Below are positions 1 to 8,652 of a DNA stretch of 64,000 nt, one piece after another (the stretch's first letter is position 1; every line of letters begins with the position of its first letter). Below the pieces are notes generated by a model. That model worked only from the letters and a program-made list of their open reading frames with translations, searched no databases and was not told the origin of the DNA. The stretch comes from Desertimonas sp963733085 (lineage in GTDB: Bacteria; Actinomycetota; Acidimicrobiia; Acidimicrobiales; Ilumatobacteraceae): positions 62,001 through 126,000 of the forward strand of contig CAVTBY010000015.1 in the NCBI GenBank assembly GCA_963733085.1, in the 5' to 3' direction. Position numbers and translations under genes: made by a program.

Positions 1-299
1 CCGCCGGGCGGCCGGTGCTCGCCGCCATCGACGAGGGCACGGCGATCCCTCGCCTCCTCGCCGAATCGGGTGCAGGGGTCAGCGTGGCCCCCGACGATCC
101 TGACCGCTTCACTGCCGCCGTGGAGGATTTGGTCGCTGACGAGGATCGCCTCAGGGCGATGGGCGCGGCGGGGCGCCGATGGGTGGAGACAGCGGCGTCC
201 CCGGAGTCGGTCGCCGCAATGTACGAGGCGCTGATCACCGAGTTGCGGCGACGCGCGGGGGGCCCGGGGGGCAGAGGCTCCGCCGGAGCCCCCCGGTAG
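1..299 (+). CDS. C-terminal end of a GT4-type glycosyltransferase (5' partial)
   Basis: The frame enters from the left edge (reading from base 3) and stops at TAG 297-299, leaving about 98 residues. They fit the C-terminal lobe of GT-B retaining glycosyltransferases: a GRPVLAAIDEGT stretch, then ESGAGVSVAPDDPDRF, then a helix with LRAMGAAGRRWVE, the usual order around the donor-sugar site and final helices. The enzyme would move a sugar from an NDP-sugar to an envelope acceptor at the inner membrane. The last ~15 residues (rich in G, R, A) are encoded by a GC hairpin also found upstream of prfB, so the tail is probably not conserved. Only 12 nt separate it from the next gene, suggesting one transcript. 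Exact acceptor unknown. Confidence 0.75.
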   Translation, partial: AGRPVLAAIDEGTAIPRLLAESGAGVSVAPDDPDRFTAAVEDLVADEDRLRAMGAAGRRWVETAASPESVAAMYEALITELRRRAGGPGGRGSAGAPR

Positions 300-311
300 C
301 ATTCCGCCCCC

Positions 312-1227
312 GTGGCTCCATCATCCTCGTCGACCAAGAAGGCCGCTCGCCTCGCGCAGAAGGGCAAGGGCCGGCGTGTGCGATTCCAGGGCGGCACGCT
401 GTTTCCCCTGGTCGTGGCCATCGTCTTGGTCGTCGGATTGGGCTTGGTCGTCTACGCCAGGGCGTCGCGTCCCGAGGACGTGGCGCCGTTCGCCAGCGAT
501 CACTGGCACGGCGCCTACGGGTTCCAGATCTGCAGCGAGACGCCCAACGTCGAGCTGACCGGAAACATCGAGGAGGTCGATGCCGACGGCAACCTGGTCG
601 GGACCGAGGCATATGTGACGAGCGGCGTGCACAGCCATGACGACGGGGTGATCCACTGGCACCCCACGGGCTCGCGAGCCACGGGCCGTGACGCCCAGCT
701 CGGAGTGTTCTTCGGCAACTACGGAATCGAGCTGTCCGACACCCGGCTGGCGCTTCCCGAAAGCGGGTTCACGGTCGATGGGGCCGCCCCGCCGGAGGAC
801 TTCCCGACGGTCTACGAGGAGGGCGAGACGGAGTGTGAGGGCATGGACGGCGATCCCCGGTTGACGGTCGTCGTGTGGGAGGACCATCGCGACCCCGAAC
901 TCGAGCCAGGTGTACACGAGCAGCTTCGACGACATCCCGTTCGACAAGAACGGCCTGGCGATCACGATCGCGTTCGTGCCCGACGACGTCGACGTCGAGA
1001 TGCCGCCGTCGGCTGCCAACCTCGAGGAGCTCGGCGCTCTCGACACGCCGCCGCCGGCACCCGGTGAGACGGTCCCGCCGTCCGAGGCTGCCACCAGTGT
1101 GCCGACCGGCAGCAGCGAGCCGACCGGCAGCAGCGAGCCGACGGACTCGAGCGAGCCGACCGAGAGCAGCGCCCCAGAGTCGACAACCGAATCAACGACA
1201 GCGAGTTCCGCTACCACCGAGGCGTAG
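312..1227 (+). CDS. Membrane-anchored hypothetical protein (frameshifted)
   Basis: GTG start at 312. A basic N-terminus (~residues 1-27) is followed by one membrane segment (~30-49), then an extracytoplasmic domain with a His/Asp-rich patch (HWHGAYG near 64; SGVHSHDDGVIHWHPTG near 106) and two spaced cysteines, ending in a Ser/Thr/Pro/Glu tail built on a PTGSSE unit. I recognise no named family; the histidine clusters suggest metal binding, which is inference. The frame breaks near 897: an extra G lets the 312 frame run to 1067, while the natural continuation (NSSQVYTSSFDDIPFDKN) lies in the next frame and ends at 1227. Removing one base gives 304 codons plus stop. It is 5 nt from the following nucleotidyltransferase, so cotranscribed. 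Confidence 0.7.
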
Positions 1228-1232
1228 CGGCG

Positions 1233-2249
1233 ATGCACGCCATCGTCCTCGTTGGAGGGTTCGGGACGCGGCTCAGGCCGCTCACCAACACGGTGCCCAA
1301 GTCGATGCTGACGGTCGGCAACGAGCCGATCATCACGCGCCTCGTTCGGCGGCTGGAGCGCAGCGATGTCACCACCGTCACGTTGGCCCTGGGATTCCTA
1401 CCCGACCCCTTTCGGGAGGCGTTTCCCGACGGACGATGCGGCGACGTCGAACTGCGCTACGCCGTCGAGCCGGAACCGCTCGACACGGCGGGAGCGATTC
1501 GCTTCGCCGCCGAGGCCGCCGGCGTCGACGACACCTTTCTTGCTCTCAACGGCGACGTCATCTGCGACCTCGACGTCGATCGGCTGATCGCCGCTCACCG
1601 TCGTCTCGGTGGCGAGGCGACGATTCACCTCACTCCTGTCGCCGATCCTTCGGCGTTCGGGGTCGTCGAGACGGATTCCGGTGGACGCGTGCTGCGGTTC
1701 CTCGAGAAGCCCGAGCCGGGTACCACCGACAGCAATCTGATCAACGCCGGAACCTATGTGATGGAGCCGAGTGTCCTCGACGCTATTCCGTCTGGCCGAC
1801 CGGTCAACGTCGAGCGCGTGACGTTCCCCGAGCTCGCCGCCAGGGGCGGGATGTTCGCCATCGCGACCGACGACTACTGGATCGACGTCGGCCGCCCGGA
1901 GCTGCTCCTCCGTGCCAACCTCGACCGCCTGGCGGGTCGCTACGACGCGACGATGACCCATCCGGTGAGTGACGGCGACGGTGTCGATCCGGGCGCTGTT
2001 GTCGCCGGTGACGCCACGCTCGCCGAAAGCGTTGTCGGGGGCGACGTCGAGGTCGGATCGCGCTCGGTGGTGACCCGATCGGTGCTCCTCGATGGGTCTC
2101 GCATCGGCGATGATGTCGTCGTGCAGGACTCCGTGGTGATGGGCCGGGTTGCCGCTCGAGCCCAGCTGCGTAACGCCGTCGTCGGCATCGATGCGGGGAT
2201 CCAACCCGGCCAACAGGTCTTCAATGAACGACTCCCAGCACCCGGCTGA
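1233..2249 (+). CDS. Sugar-phosphate nucleotidyltransferase, probably GDP-mannose pyrophosphorylase type
   Basis: 338 aa. The N-terminal Rossmann-like domain has the GGFGTRLRPLT nucleotide loop (8-18), PKSML (23-27), the NGDV metal-site motif (~106) and FLEKPEPG (~150), all hallmarks of nucleotidyltransferases that join NTP and sugar-1-phosphate into an NDP-sugar. The C-terminus (~250-335) has the regular V/I spacing of a left-handed beta-helix, as in GDP-mannose and glucose-1-phosphate nucleotidylyltransferases. With gmd and manB in the same block, GTP:mannose-1-phosphate is the likeliest substrate pair, but glucose-1-phosphate thymidylyltransferase cannot be excluded. Starts at ATG 1233; its end overlaps the next ORF by 26 nt. 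Confidence 0.85.
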   Translation: MHAIVLVGGFGTRLRPLTNTVPKSMLTVGNEPIITRLVRRLERSDVTTVTLALGFLPDPFREAFPDGRCGDVELRYAVEPEPLDTAGAIRFAAEAAGVDDTFLALNGDVICDLDVDRLIAAHRRLGGEATIHLTPVADPSAFGVVETDSGGRVLRFLEKPEPGTTDSNLINAGTYVMEPSVLDAIPSGRPVNVERVTFPELAARGGMFAIATDDYWIDVGRPELLLRANLDRLAGRYDATMTHPVSDGDGVDPGAVVAGDATLAESVVGGDVEVGSRSVVTRSVLLDGSRIGDDVVVQDSVVMGRVAARAQLRNAVVGIDAGIQPGQQVFNERLPAPG

Positions 2250-3207
2250 GGCCGCGCAACCGGCGGCCGTGGCCGGCGACAGCGAACGCCGACCGACCGA
2301 CGTGATGGTCATTGGAGGTGCCGGCTTCATCGGGTCGCACCTCGTCGACAGCCTGATCGCCGAGCGGGCCGTTGTCGAGGTCGTCGATGACTTGTCGTCG
2401 GGATCGCTCGCCAACCTGGCTGAAGCGAGGGCGGCGGCGCCCCGCGCCGGTGGTGAACTGCACATCCACACCCTCGACGCGACCTCGGTCGACATCGCCA
2501 CGCTGATCACATTGCGCCGGCCGCGCCACGTCGTTCACCTCGCGCTCCTCGTTCCCGGCGCGTCGTCGGTGACCGACCTTGGACGATCCTTCTCGTCGAT
2601 GCTCACGGTGCTCGACGCCGCCCGCGCCGCGTCCGTGGACAAGGTCGTGGTGCTGCTCCCGGCGACGGTGTTGTACGGGAGCCCGTCACCGCGTCAACTC
2701 CCGGTCAAGGAGGGCGAGATCACGCCACGGGGAGTGCGCGGCGTCGTCGCCAAGGCGATCGTCGAGCTGTTGACGTCGTACCGCGAGGAGCACGGCATCG
2801 AGTTCACGGCGCTGGCGGTGACGACCGTCTACGGGCCGCGCCAGTTGCCCCAACGTGGTGCCGTGGCCCGCCTGCTCGACGCCGCGTCGAACGGCGAGCC
2901 CGCTCGCCTCTCCGGCGACGGTCGCCAGACCCGCGACTTCATCCACGTCGACGACGTCGTCGACGCGGTGGCGCGAACTCGACAACGCGGCAGCGGGTTG
3001 GTCGTCAACGTCGGGACCGGGGTGCAGACCTCGTTGCGCGACGTCGCCGCAATGATCGGCGGTGGTCCGCCGCCGTCGTTCACCGCGGCCCGACCGGGCG
3101 AGTTGGATCGCTTCAGCGTGTCGCCGGTGCGAGCCCGAATCCATCTCGGTTGGGCGCCTTGGACGTCGCTTGCCGACGGCCTCACCACCCTCCGCGACGC
3201 CCCCTGA
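2224..3207 (+). CDS. Extended-SDR NAD-dependent epimerase/dehydratase-like protein lacking the catalytic Tyr
   Basis: 327 aa from ATG 2224, overlapping the preceding gene by 26 nt (translational coupling likely). GGAGFIGSH at 31-39 is the NAD-binding glycine motif of extended short-chain dehydrogenases such as UDP-sugar epimerases; GDGRQTRDFIHVDDVVDA and the later NVGTG are also typical. The YxxxK active site reads GVVAK: the Lys is there but Gly replaces Tyr, and the upstream Ser position is Thr (LLPATVLYG). The protein may bind a nucleotide sugar without normal redox chemistry, or use a variant mechanism. Family membership is clear; activity is doubtful. The gene is followed at once by a family B palindrome. 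Confidence 0.8.
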   Translation: MNDSQHPAEAAQPAAVAGDSERRPTDVMVIGGAGFIGSHLVDSLIAERAVVEVVDDLSSGSLANLAEARAAAPRAGGELHIHTLDATSVDIATLITLRRPRHVVHLALLVPGASSVTDLGRSFSSMLTVLDAARAASVDKVVVLLPATVLYGSPSPRQLPVKEGEITPRGVRGVVAKAIVELLTSYREEHGIEFTALAVTTVYGPRQLPQRGAVARLLDAASNGEPARLSGDGRQTRDFIHVDDVVDAVARTRQRGSGLVVNVGTGVQTSLRDVAAMIGGGPPPSFTAARPGELDRFSVSPVRARIHLGWAPWTSLADGLTTLRDAP

Positions 3208-3212
3208 ATCCC

Positions 3213-3293
3213 ATCGGAGTGTTTGCTGCTATCGGAGTACCACGTGTCGAGTTTTCCGGCAGCTGACACTCCAATGACACGAAACACTCCGAT
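3213..3293. repeat. Palindromic intergenic repeat, family B copy 1 (probable bidirectional terminator)
   Basis: Outer arms ATCGGAGTGTTT (3213-3224) and AAACACTCCGAT (3282-3293) are perfect 12-bp inverted repeats. Inside is a second pair (ATCGGAGT, 3231-3238, against CACTCC) around a conserved core with CACGTG and CAGCTG. It fills the convergent gap between the epimerase-like gene and cofD and touches the cofD stop codon. No T-tract. Confidence 0.85.
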
Positions 3294-4250
3294 CAACCGG
3301 CGGCGAGGGTGACGCGGGCGAGGTCGGCGGCGGCCTCAGCGGTCGACATCACGGACGGGGTCACGACGGCACGCATGCCTGCCGCCTCGACAGCAGCTGT
3401 CAAGTCGCGATCAGCGGTATCGATCACGAGGGTGGCGGCGATCGGCGAATACAACCTGGCGACGCCGACGACAGTCGGCTCGTGGCCGAGCTCACGCAGC
3501 AGGCGGTCGGCGGGGCCCTTGAGCGCTCTGCCACCGACGATCGGCGAAACGGCGACAACCGACTCACGCCGTGACCGCGAGGGCGTCGTCGATGCCGGGC
3601 AGGGCGCGCAGCGGCTGGATCGAGACGAGCGGGTTGGACGGGGCGATCACCACCGTCGCCGCTTCGGCGATCGCCGCCTCGACGTCCGCCGTTGGCCGTG
3701 CGGCTCCCGTGTCGATCCGCACCGCGGCGACTTCGACGTCGTGCTGCAGACGGACGAAGTAGTCCTGGAATGCCAGCACCTCACCATCACCCAGGACGAG
3801 ACGGGTCGACACGACATCGTCCGTCATCGGCAAAATGCGCACGTCGACGCCCCAAGCAGCGGCTATCTCGGCGGTGATCTCGGACAGCGTTGCCCCTTCC
3901 AATCGGCGGGCGGTGCGATAGAGATGCGTCGCCAGGTCACGGTCACCGAGCCGGAACCACGTGATCGCCGCGTCCGATGAGGGCGGCCGCACGGCGACGT
4001 AGCGGCTGAGGGCGTCCATCGCTGTCCACGATTCTCCGGCGAGTCCCCACCCTCGTTCGGGGTCGATCGCCGCGCCGAGCGTGTACACGACGGTGTCGAG
4101 GTCGGGGGAGATCGCCAACCCGTTGATCACCGCGTCATCTGCGGTGTTCACCACCGCCGTGATCGACGAGGGCTCGACGACCTGGACCGCACCGGCCAGA
4201 AACCGTGCTGCGCCGACACCACCGCACAACACCGTCACGTTCGCAACCAT
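3293..4250 (-). CDS. cofD: 2-phospho-L-lactate transferase, coenzyme F420 biosynthesis (frameshifted)
   Basis: Start ATG at 4250 (MVANVTVLCGGVGAARF), stop TGA at 3295-3293. CofD/FbiA transfers a phospholactyl-type moiety from its GDP-activated form to the deazaflavin Fo. The N-terminal glycine-rich CGGVGAARF, TVVNTADD, DLDTVVYTLG and a late SNPLVSI segment match the family, and the C-terminal part contains AVSPIVGGRALKGPADR. The frame is broken near 3572 by an apparent extra base: the first frame stops at 3564 just before the conserved tail, which continues in the next frame to 3293. Removing one base gives 318 aa, the normal CofD length. It diverges from a glycosyltransferase across 34 bp. 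The partner gene cofE lies at ~55.5 kb. Confidence 0.88.
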
Positions 4251-4270
4251 CGCACCAGTCAAGCGGGCGA

Positions 4271-4276
4271 TAGGTT
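4271..4276 (+). promoter_or_regulatory. Candidate -10 box (TAGGTT) for the GT2 gene
   Basis: TAGGTT lies 8 nt before ATG 4285, a TANNNT box placed for a leaderless transcript, inside the 34-bp divergent gap with cofD. There is no Shine-Dalgarno sequence upstream. Confidence 0.4.
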
Positions 4277-4284
4277 CGCCGTGC

Positions 4285-5127
4285 ATGTCGCCAGGGCACC
4301 CTCGCGTCGGCGTCGTCGTGCTCAACTACTTGCGGGTCGACGACACGCTGGCGTGCCTCGAGTCGCTCACTGCCCTCGACGACCCGGTCCGGGTGATTGT
4401 CGTCGACAACGGCTCCGCCGACGGTTCAGCCGTCAGGCTCGCCGCCGTGCCCGGTGTCGAGTTGATCGCCAACGACAGCAACCTCGGTTTCGCCGGAGGC
4501 AACAACGTCGCCATCGCCCGTCTGCTCGACGACGGGATCGAGTTCGTTTGGGTGCTCAACAACGACACGCTTGTCGAGCCGGCGACGGTGGGAGAGCTGC
4601 TCGCGGTCGCTGACGCCGACCCGGGCATCGGTGCCGTCGGCTCGGTGCTCTACGACATGGCAGCGCCGCACAACGTGTTGACCTGGGGCGGTGGCCGCCT
4701 CGGACGGTGGACCGGGCGTACCCGTGACGCCCGTTCCGAGAATGATCAGGTCGACTACCTCACCGCGGCGTCCGTCTTGCTGAGGGCGACCGCGTTGCGC
4801 CAGGTGGGATTGTTCGACGGCCGCTACTTCTTCACCTGGGAAGACGTCGACCTGTCCACACGTCTCGTCGCCGCCGGCTGGCGCATCGCGGTCGCGGGGC
4901 GGTCACGAGTGTTGCACCGCTGGGGCGGCACGCTTCAGCCCTTCGCCCCTCGTCGCCTGGAGGAGCACGCCGCCGGGCTGGTCGTCTACATGCGCTCGCA
5001 CTCCGCGGCCCCCTGGCTGACGACTGTGCCGATGCTCGGCTACTACGCCATCACCGCGCTGCGCCGGCGTCGACTGGAGCTGTGGACTGCGGCATGGCGC
5101 GGTTGGCGAACCGGATGGTCCCGGTGA
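4285..5127 (+). CDS. GT2-family glycosyltransferase
   Basis: 280 aa, ATG 4285. A compact GT-A fold protein: VIVVDNGSADGS (37-48), NLGFAGGNN (~66-74), the LNNDT metal-binding motif (91-95), and TWEDVDLSTR near 198, which in this subfamily carries the catalytic ED pair. This is the pattern of rhamnosyl/galactofuranosyl-type GT2 enzymes (WbbL-like), which add a sugar to a lipid-linked acceptor on the cytoplasmic face. No transmembrane segment is evident apart from a weakly hydrophobic stretch near the C-terminus. Its end overlaps the next glycosyltransferase; together with gmd they form a three-gene run. Confidence 0.87.
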   Translation: MSPGHPRVGVVVLNYLRVDDTLACLESLTALDDPVRVIVVDNGSADGSAVRLAAVPGVELIANDSNLGFAGGNNVAIARLLDDGIEFVWVLNNDTLVEPATVGELLAVADADPGIGAVGSVLYDMAAPHNVLTWGGGRLGRWTGRTRDARSENDQVDYLTAASVLLRATALRQVGLFDGRYFFTWEDVDLSTRLVAAGWRIAVAGRSRVLHRWGGTLQPFAPRRLEEHAAGLVVYMRSHSAAPWLTTVPMLGYYAITALRRRRLELWTAAWRGWRTGWSR

Positions 5128-6143
5128 TCACCATTGTCGTGCCGAACTGGAATGGCGCCGATCGGCTCGGCCCGTGCGTTCGCTCGCTCGCCGCCCAGAC
5201 CTACGACGGCGCCGAGATCGTCGTCGTCGACAACGGTTCCGTCGACGACTCACTCGCCGTGCTCGCCGAGCTCGCCGCCGAGATCGCTCCGGTCCCTCTC
5301 ACGGTGCTGCGCAACGACGTCAACCTCGGATTCGCCGGCGGGGTCAACTGCGGCATTCGCCACGCCCTCGAGGCCGGGGCGACGGCCATCGCCCTGTTCA
5401 ACAACGACGCCGTCGCCGAGCCCGGGTGGTTGGCGGCACTAACGGCCGTGCTCGACGGCGACCCCGAGGTGGCGATCGCCACCGGCCGGTTGCTGATGGC
5501 CGATGGGCGATCGGTCGACAGCACCGGTGACTTCTACTCGGTGTGGGGCCTGGCGTTCCCACGCGATCGCGACCAACCGGCTGAGCCGGTACGCGAGTCG
5601 GGAGAGGTGTTCGCGGCGAGCGGTGGGGCGAGCCTGTACCGAGCCGCCCTGTTCGCCGACATCGGCCTGTTCGACGAGGTGTTCTTCGCCTACTTCGAGG
5701 ACGTCGATCTCAGCTTTCGGGCCCGGCTCGCCGGACACCGCGTGGCCTATTGCGCCGATGCGGTCGCCTACCACGACCAGGGCGCGACGAGCCGAACGAT
5801 GGGTGGCTTCGCCACGACGCAGTTCTTCCGCAACCTCCCGCTGCTCTTGGCCAAGAACGTTCCGGCGCGGCTGCTGCCGCTGGTGTTGCCTCGATTCCTG
5901 CTCGTGTACGCACTGATGGTGCTGTACCAGTTCCGTCGCCGCCAGGCGATGCCGGCAGTGCGCGGCATGGTCCAGTCGGTCGGGTTGGTGGTCAAGGCCG
6001 TCCCGCGGCGGTGGGCGATCCAACGGACACGACGCGTCGACGCGTCCAGCATTCGCGAGCAGCTGTCGCGGGGGCTCCCACCAGGGATGCGTGTGCTGCG
6101 CGGCCGGCTGCGGGGCGGGGAAGCTCGTCGGTCCCATCCGTAG
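5094..6143 (+). CDS. GT2-family glycosyltransferase
   Basis: 349 aa from ATG 5094; ATG 5115 is an alternative start. Overlaps the preceding GT2 gene by 34 nt. Motifs: TIVVPNWNG at the N-terminus, EIVVVDNGS, NLGFAGGVN, LFNNDA (metal site) and AYFEDVDLSFR (catalytic ED). Sister in design to the upstream gene, with a longer C-terminal amphipathic/hydrophobic part (residues ~260-290, FLLVYALMVLYQF) that may tether it to the membrane. The pair may add successive residues to one glycan; donor and acceptor cannot be read from the sequence. Confidence 0.87.
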   Translation: MARLANRMVPVITIVVPNWNGADRLGPCVRSLAAQTYDGAEIVVVDNGSVDDSLAVLAELAAEIAPVPLTVLRNDVNLGFAGGVNCGIRHALEAGATAIALFNNDAVAEPGWLAALTAVLDGDPEVAIATGRLLMADGRSVDSTGDFYSVWGLAFPRDRDQPAEPVRESGEVFAASGGASLYRAALFADIGLFDEVFFAYFEDVDLSFRARLAGHRVAYCADAVAYHDQGATSRTMGGFATTQFFRNLPLLLAKNVPARLLPLVLPRFLLVYALMVLYQFRRRQAMPAVRGMVQSVGLVVKAVPRRWAIQRTRRVDASSIREQLSRGLPPGMRVLRGRLRGGEARRSHP

Positions 6144-6146
6144 ACT
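6141..6146 (+). promoter_or_regulatory. Candidate -10 box (TAGACT) for gmd
   Basis: TAGACT lies 8 nt before GTG 6155, at leaderless spacing, and overlaps the stop codon of the preceding gene. A gmd-specific start may exist within the operon. Confidence 0.35.
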
Positions 6147-6154
6147 CGCCGTCC

Positions 6155-7150
6155 GTGCCGCGAGCGTTCATCACTGGGATCACCGGACAGGATGGTCGAC
6201 ATCTCGCCGAGTTCCTGCACGACCGCGGCTACGACGTCTACGGGATGGTCAAAGGGCAGAACAACCCCAAGGCGACACAGGTCATCGAGGAGATGCCGTT
6301 CGTCGAGCTCGTCCCCGGCGACCTCGCCGACCTGCCCTCGCTGGTCGCGGCGTTGGAGCTGTCCCAGCCCGACGAGGTCTACAACCTCGGGGCGATCTCG
6401 TTCGTCGCCCTCAGCTTCTCGCAGGCCGAGCTGACCGCGAACACGTCAGGGCTGGGGGTGTTGCGGATGCTCGAGGCGATCCGCATGGTCGGCGGCACCC
6501 AGGACAACCCGATCCGCTTCTACCAGGCATCGTCGTCGGAGATGTTCGGCAAGGTGCGCGAGACGCCGCAGGACGAGATGACCCCGTTTCACCCGCGCTC
6601 GCCGTACGGGTGCGCCAAGGTGTTCGGTCACGACATCACCGTGAACTACCGCGAGAGCTACGGACTGTTCGCCTGCTCGGGGATCCTGTTCAACCACGAG
6701 GGCCCGCGGCGCGGCATCGAGTTCGTCACCCGCAAGGTGTGCAACGCGGCGGCCCGCATCAAGCTCGGTTTGCAGCACGAGTTGGTGATGGGCACGCTCG
6801 ACACGAAGCGCGACTGGGGGTACGCCGGCGACTACGTGCGGGCGATGTGGTTGATGTTGCAGCAGGACGAGCCCGAGGACTACGTCGTCGCTACGGGCGA
6901 GTCACACACCGTGCGTGAGCTCGTCGAGAGAGCCTTCGCCGAGGTCGGCATCGAAGACTGGCAGCGCTACGTGCGCCAGGACGCCAAGTTCTTCCGACCT
7001 GCCGAGGTCGATCTGCTTGTCGGCAACGCCGCCAAGGCTCGCGAGCAACTCGGCTGGCGCCCCGAGGTCGACTTCCCGACGCTCGTCAAGATGATGGTTG
7101 CCAGCGACCTTCAAGCCGAAGCCAAGAAAGCCAACATCCCGCTCGCCTGA
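6155..7150 (+). CDS. gmd: GDP-mannose 4,6-dehydratase
   Basis: 331 aa from GTG 6155. Converts GDP-mannose to GDP-4-keto-6-deoxymannose, precursor of GDP-fucose, GDP-rhamnose or GDP-perosamine type sugars. Diagnostic residues: ITGITGQDG near the N-terminus (NADP-binding, typical of Gmd), the SSEMFG segment, SPYGCAKVFGH with the catalytic YxxxK, NHEGPRRGIEFVTRK (substrate-binding Gmd signature) and KRDWGYAGDYV. All are intact. It sits 11 nt after the second GT2 gene. No reductase or epimerase for the 4-keto product is adjacent; the epimerase-like protein at 2224 lacks its Tyr. A family A hairpin follows directly. Confidence 0.93.
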   Translation: MPRAFITGITGQDGRHLAEFLHDRGYDVYGMVKGQNNPKATQVIEEMPFVELVPGDLADLPSLVAALELSQPDEVYNLGAISFVALSFSQAELTANTSGLGVLRMLEAIRMVGGTQDNPIRFYQASSSEMFGKVRETPQDEMTPFHPRSPYGCAKVFGHDITVNYRESYGLFACSGILFNHEGPRRGIEFVTRKVCNAAARIKLGLQHELVMGTLDTKRDWGYAGDYVRAMWLMLQQDEPEDYVVATGESHTVRELVERAFAEVGIEDWQRYVRQDAKFFRPAEVDLLVGNAAKAREQLGWRPEVDFPTLVKMMVASDLQAEAKKANIPLA

Positions 7151-7202
7151 CAACCGATGGGTGTTTTCCTGACGATTCGGTCATGAGAACACCCATCGGT
7201 TG
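7151..7202. repeat. Palindromic intergenic repeat, family A copy 1 (probable bidirectional terminator)
   Basis: Outer arms CAACCGATGGGTGTTTTC (7151-7168) and its near-perfect complement ending at 7202; an inner TGAC/GTCA stem closes on a short loop. Begins right after the gmd stop and ends before the flippase stop, so it sits between convergent genes. Confidence 0.85.
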
Positions 7203-7217
7203 CGCGGATCGTGGGCT

Positions 7218-8558
7218 TTACGACTCCAAGGGCCTTTCGGCCAACGCCTCGAGTACCGACGCGTCGTCGGGGCGGGCGCCCGAGGCGAGCTTGGAGCGCA
7301 GGGCGAACGCAAAGAACGTCATCGCCGCGATCGACGAGGCGAGAACTCCGATCTCGACCCGGCGGAAGACGTCATCGCTGCTCAGCCACACGCCGAGCGC
7401 GAGGGCGACGGCGCCGACGACCCAGCCGAGAGCGACGAGGGAGTGGCCGCGCAGGGCGATCACCGCTTGGGCGAGGGCGAGAGCGACCATGTAACACGCG
7501 CTGCCGGCGGCGAGGATCGCCAGGGTCACCCCGTCGAGCTCGGCGTTGTACACCTTCTCCAGCACGAACGGCCCGATCGCGAGTGCACCGAAGCTGCCGA
7601 CAACCCCGACGCCGATGACGAGCACGAGTAGCCGGCGCAGTCCGTTGCGGAACTCGACGAAGTTGCCCTTCGCGGCGAGCCGGCTGAGGCGGGGGAGCAG
7701 TGCCGCCTGGACCGCTTGGAACATGAACAGCGGAATGCGAGCGAGCAGGACCCCATAACCGAACTCGGTCACCATCTCCTCGGCCTCAGGCGTGTCCTCG
7801 GAAAGGAGGTTGACGAGCACCGGTCCGGCGTTGAGCAACGCCGCCGCGAAGACGGATCCGAGCAGCAGCCACCCGAGATTCGGCGTGACCTCTTTCCACG
7901 TCGCTTCCGATCCGTCGGTGGTCGCTAGCTGGCGCTTTGCAGCGACGTAGGTGATGCCGACGAGCGGAGACAGGGCGATGAGGAACGCGTAGGGCCCAAC
8001 AGCCGTGATGCCGATCAGCGCGAACAGCGTGCACACGGCGACGCGGACGACCCCGTCCGAACCGATCACGACGGCGTAGGAGTGGAAGCGCCCACTTCCC
8101 GAGCAGATGCCGCGGGCGAGGTGCGCCGGGGCATAGGCGCAGAACGCCACGACGAGGGCGACGAGCATCACCCAATCGCCGTCGAAGTAGGCGCTCGTGA
8201 TCCACGGACTCACGCACAGGATGGCCAGGGCGACGATGCCGGCGAGGAGCATGCCGAGTCGAGCGACCTTGGCGACGACAGGGCGTCCGCCGTCACCGAC
8301 GGCGCGGCGATGGCCGAGCCCGCGGCCGAGCTCTTGCTCGAGCGGCAGGAAGAAACCGGGAGCGAGCGCGAACGTGGCGAACCACAGCGACGAGAGCGGC
8401 GTGAACTCCTCGGCGCCTCCGACGGCGCTCCTGCCGATGGCGAAGAACAGATACGTCGCCACGCCGGCGATGAGCAACGCGGCAGCGACGGGGATCGTGC
8501 CCTCAGGGAACGAAGCCCGCAACGCGGCAGCTCGGGAGACAGACTTCGCTTCGGACAC
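7218..8558 (-). CDS. Polysaccharide/lipid-linked sugar flippase (MOP superfamily, Wzx-like)
   Basis: 446 aa from GTG 8558. About 12-14 hydrophobic segments with short loops and a polar C-terminus fit the MOP superfamily (Wzx/RfbX, MurJ), whose members flip undecaprenyl-linked sugars across the inner membrane. It has no kinase-like cytoplasmic extension as in mycobacterial MurJ and is shorter than MurJ, so an exporter of an O-unit-like glycan is likelier than lipid II flipping. Neighbouring glycosyltransferases and gmd fit this. Transcribed against gmd, with a family A hairpin between them. Confidence 0.75.
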   Translation of the reverse strand: MSEAKSVSRAAALRASFPEGTIPVAAALLIAGVATYLFFAIGRSAVGGAEEFTPLSSLWFATFALAPGFFLPLEQELGRGLGHRRAVGDGGRPVVAKVARLGMLLAGIVALAILCVSPWITSAYFDGDWVMLVALVVAFCAYAPAHLARGICSGSGRFHSYAVVIGSDGVVRVAVCTLFALIGITAVGPYAFLIALSPLVGITYVAAKRQLATTDGSEATWKEVTPNLGWLLLGSVFAAALLNAGPVLVNLLSEDTPEAEEMVTEFGYGVLLARIPLFMFQAVQAALLPRLSRLAAKGNFVEFRNGLRRLLVLVIGVGVVGSFGALAIGPFVLEKVYNAELDGVTLAILAAGSACYMVALALAQAVIALRGHSLVALGWVVGAVALALGVWLSSDDVFRRVEIGVLASSIAAMTFFAFALRSKLASGARPDDASVLEALAERPLES

Positions 8559-8615
8559 GGCCTGCAGAATCTACCGACGGTTCGCGTTTCGAGTGATTGG
8601 TCGAGGAGGTGATGC

Positions 8616-8644
8616 TTGCAATAGTTAGCACTCTGCGCTAGATT
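8616..8644 (+). promoter_or_regulatory. Candidate sigma70-like promoter for the 90-aa protein gene
   Basis: TTGCAA (8616-8621), a 17-nt spacer and TAGATT (8639-8644), then 8 nt to ATG 8653. The transcript would start at or next to the ATG. The spacer contains TTAGCACTC (8625-8633), identical to one half of a CIRCE/HrcA operator, but the other half is missing. Confidence 0.5.
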
Positions 8645-8652
8645 GTTAAACC

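Noticed and set aside
8625..8633. CIRCE (HrcA) operator before the 90-aa gene
   Set aside because: Only the left half TTAGCACTC matches; the position of the right half shows no GAGTGCTAA.
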